Source: an uncultured Mycobacteriaceae bacterium (GTDB lineage Bacteria; Actinomycetota; Actinomycetes; Mycobacteriales; Mycobacteriaceae). Taken from it: 64,000 nucleotides of DNA. The stretch is from positions 41,609-105,608 of the forward strand of contig CADEGF010000013.1 of the NCBI GenBank assembly GCA_902826815.1, given 5' to 3'. Below are positions 63,402-64,000 of the stretch, one piece after another. The notes beneath the pieces are model-generated. The model worked only from the letters and a program-made list of their open reading frames with translations, was not told where the DNA came from and made no database searches. Numbering within the stretch: position 1 is the first letter of the stretch; every line of letters begins with the position of its first letter. Made by a program: the position numbers and the translations under genes.

Positions 63402-63967
63402 AACTGCGATTGCCGAACTCGCGACGGGCGCTGGCCGCCGTCGGCGTTGTCGTCACCGTCGCAGCCGCTGCCGTGGTGTGGCAGAACCTGCCGACACCAA
63501 CCGATGTGCTCGGGCCATTCGAGGTGCGCGGCGACGCGGGAACACCCGCGACCGGTCGAGGTGTCGCGGCGACGGTGACCAGCGTTCGCCTTGCTCCGGA
63601 GGTGAACTCCATCAAGCCCGCTGGCACCTGGGTGGTGGTCGACGTCGCATTGGAGGGCACCCGCAGCACCGAACTCACGCACAGCAAGCTGGTCGTCGGG
63701 CCCAATACCTATACACCGTCGGATGCATTCTCCACCGACACCCTGTTCGGCGAGATCAGCCCGGGATTGACGCTGCGAGGGTCGATGGTGTTCGACGTCG
63801 CGTCCGCGCTCGTTGAACCCGACTCGTCGGACCCGTTAACCCTTCTCGTTTGGGCCGGCGACGGACGGCTCGACTCTCAGCTGGCCATCCGGATACCCAC
63901 GCAGGGTTCGCTTTTCAGCAGAGTCGACGAAGTCACCTTGAAGAAACCGGAGATGACCGCGTCATGA
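63398..63967 (+). CDS. Second membrane-anchored protein of the same operon
   Basis: A 189-residue protein starting at GTG 63398 on a GTGA overlap. A short basic N-terminus (VKLRLPNSRRALAA) precedes one transmembrane segment (VGVVVTVAAAAVVW), and a beta-rich external domain follows (GRGVAATVTSVRLAPEVNSI, TWVVVDVALEGTRSTELTHSKLVVG). Its architecture matches the preceding gene, so the two may be diverged paralogues or partners. The stop overlaps the start of a third gene (ATGA). Confidence 0.7.
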   Translation: MKLRLPNSRRALAAVGVVVTVAAAAVVWQNLPTPTDVLGPFEVRGDAGTPATGRGVAATVTSVRLAPEVNSIKPAGTWVVVDVALEGTRSTELTHSKLVVGPNTYTPSDAFSTDTLFGEISPGLTLRGSMVFDVASALVEPDSSDPLTLLVWAGDGRLDSQLAIRIPTQGSLFSRVDEVTLKKPEMTAS

Positions 63968-64000
63968 GGGCCTGGCTGTCGAAGCTGTGGGTGCGCAACA
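63964..64000 (+). CDS. Start of a third gene in the membrane-protein operon (cut by window end)
   Basis: ATG 63964 overlaps the stop of the preceding gene as ATGA and opens a frame MRAWLSKLWVRN that leaves the window. Only twelve codons are visible, too few to identify. Coupling suggests the same operon. Confidence 0.55.
   Translation, partial: MRAWLSKLWVRN

Overview
This window is chromosomal DNA of a mycobacterium, most likely a rapidly growing Mycolicibacterium-type species. It is GC-rich throughout. The order rpsA-coaE-DUF402-uvrB-MFS, USP, metallo-hydrolase, uvrA, esterase, lysX, infC-rpmI-rplT-tsnR, MpaB-like, adenylate cyclase, rhomboid-like, pheS-pheT, argCJBDFRGH follows the Mycobacterium tuberculosis Rv1630-Rv1659 backbone as I know it. 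Genus-typical families are also present: a 19-kDa LpqH-like lipoprotein, LysX, and the CoaE-GrpB fusion. Nearly all sequence is coding, and no gap without a gene exceeds about 250 bases.

Layout. 1-4494 (all minus): a nitrogen-compound uptake/catabolism cluster with a LacI regulator, a DUF1116 protein, an NCS1 permease and the N-terminus of a glutamine-synthetase-like enzyme. 4568-5734: PrsW-type protease. 5905-13246: rpsA, coaE, a secreted protein, a DUF402 protein, uvrB and an MFS exporter. 13257-17726: a SalK/SCO6745-like protein, MgtC-like protein, tRNA-Cys and two unknown membrane proteins. 17970-20872: universal stress protein, class I aldolase, an SDR and a metallo-hydrolase. 20886-25315: acyl-CoA ligase and uvrA. 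25371-34167 is an accessory island relative to M. tuberculosis: SDR, winged-helix protein, lipoprotein, then a TPR protein coupled to a CHAT (caspase-like) protease, with a membrane-anchored protein and two coupled proteins of unknown family next to it. 34189-39301: esterase, lysX, DUF1844. 39526-42035: infC (ATC start) with a structured leader, rpmI, rplT, tsnR and a small winged-helix-like protein behind a strong inverted repeat. 42036-47187: acyl-CoA dehydrogenase, MpaB-like oxygenase, adenylate cyclase, rhomboid-like protein and pheS, followed by pheT to 49673. 49683-53458: a four-gene catabolic operon not present in the M. tuberculosis backbone. 53600-61955: complete arginine operon argCJBDFRGH with ARG boxes. 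61950-64000: alpha/beta hydrolase and the start of a membrane-protein operon.

How it works together. The arg operon encodes every step from N-acetylglutamyl phosphate reduction to arginine, plus its own repressor. The genes are joined by 4-11 nt overlaps from argC to argR and from argG to argH. Translation (rpsA, infC, L35, L20, PheST, LysX), excision repair (uvrA, uvrB) and cAMP signalling (cyclase, cAMP-binding-type USP, one CRP-like site) are the other themes. Many promoters place a TANNNT -10 box 6-7 nt before the start codon, which predicts leaderless mRNAs. The least explained part is the TPR-CHAT island at 27954-33815.
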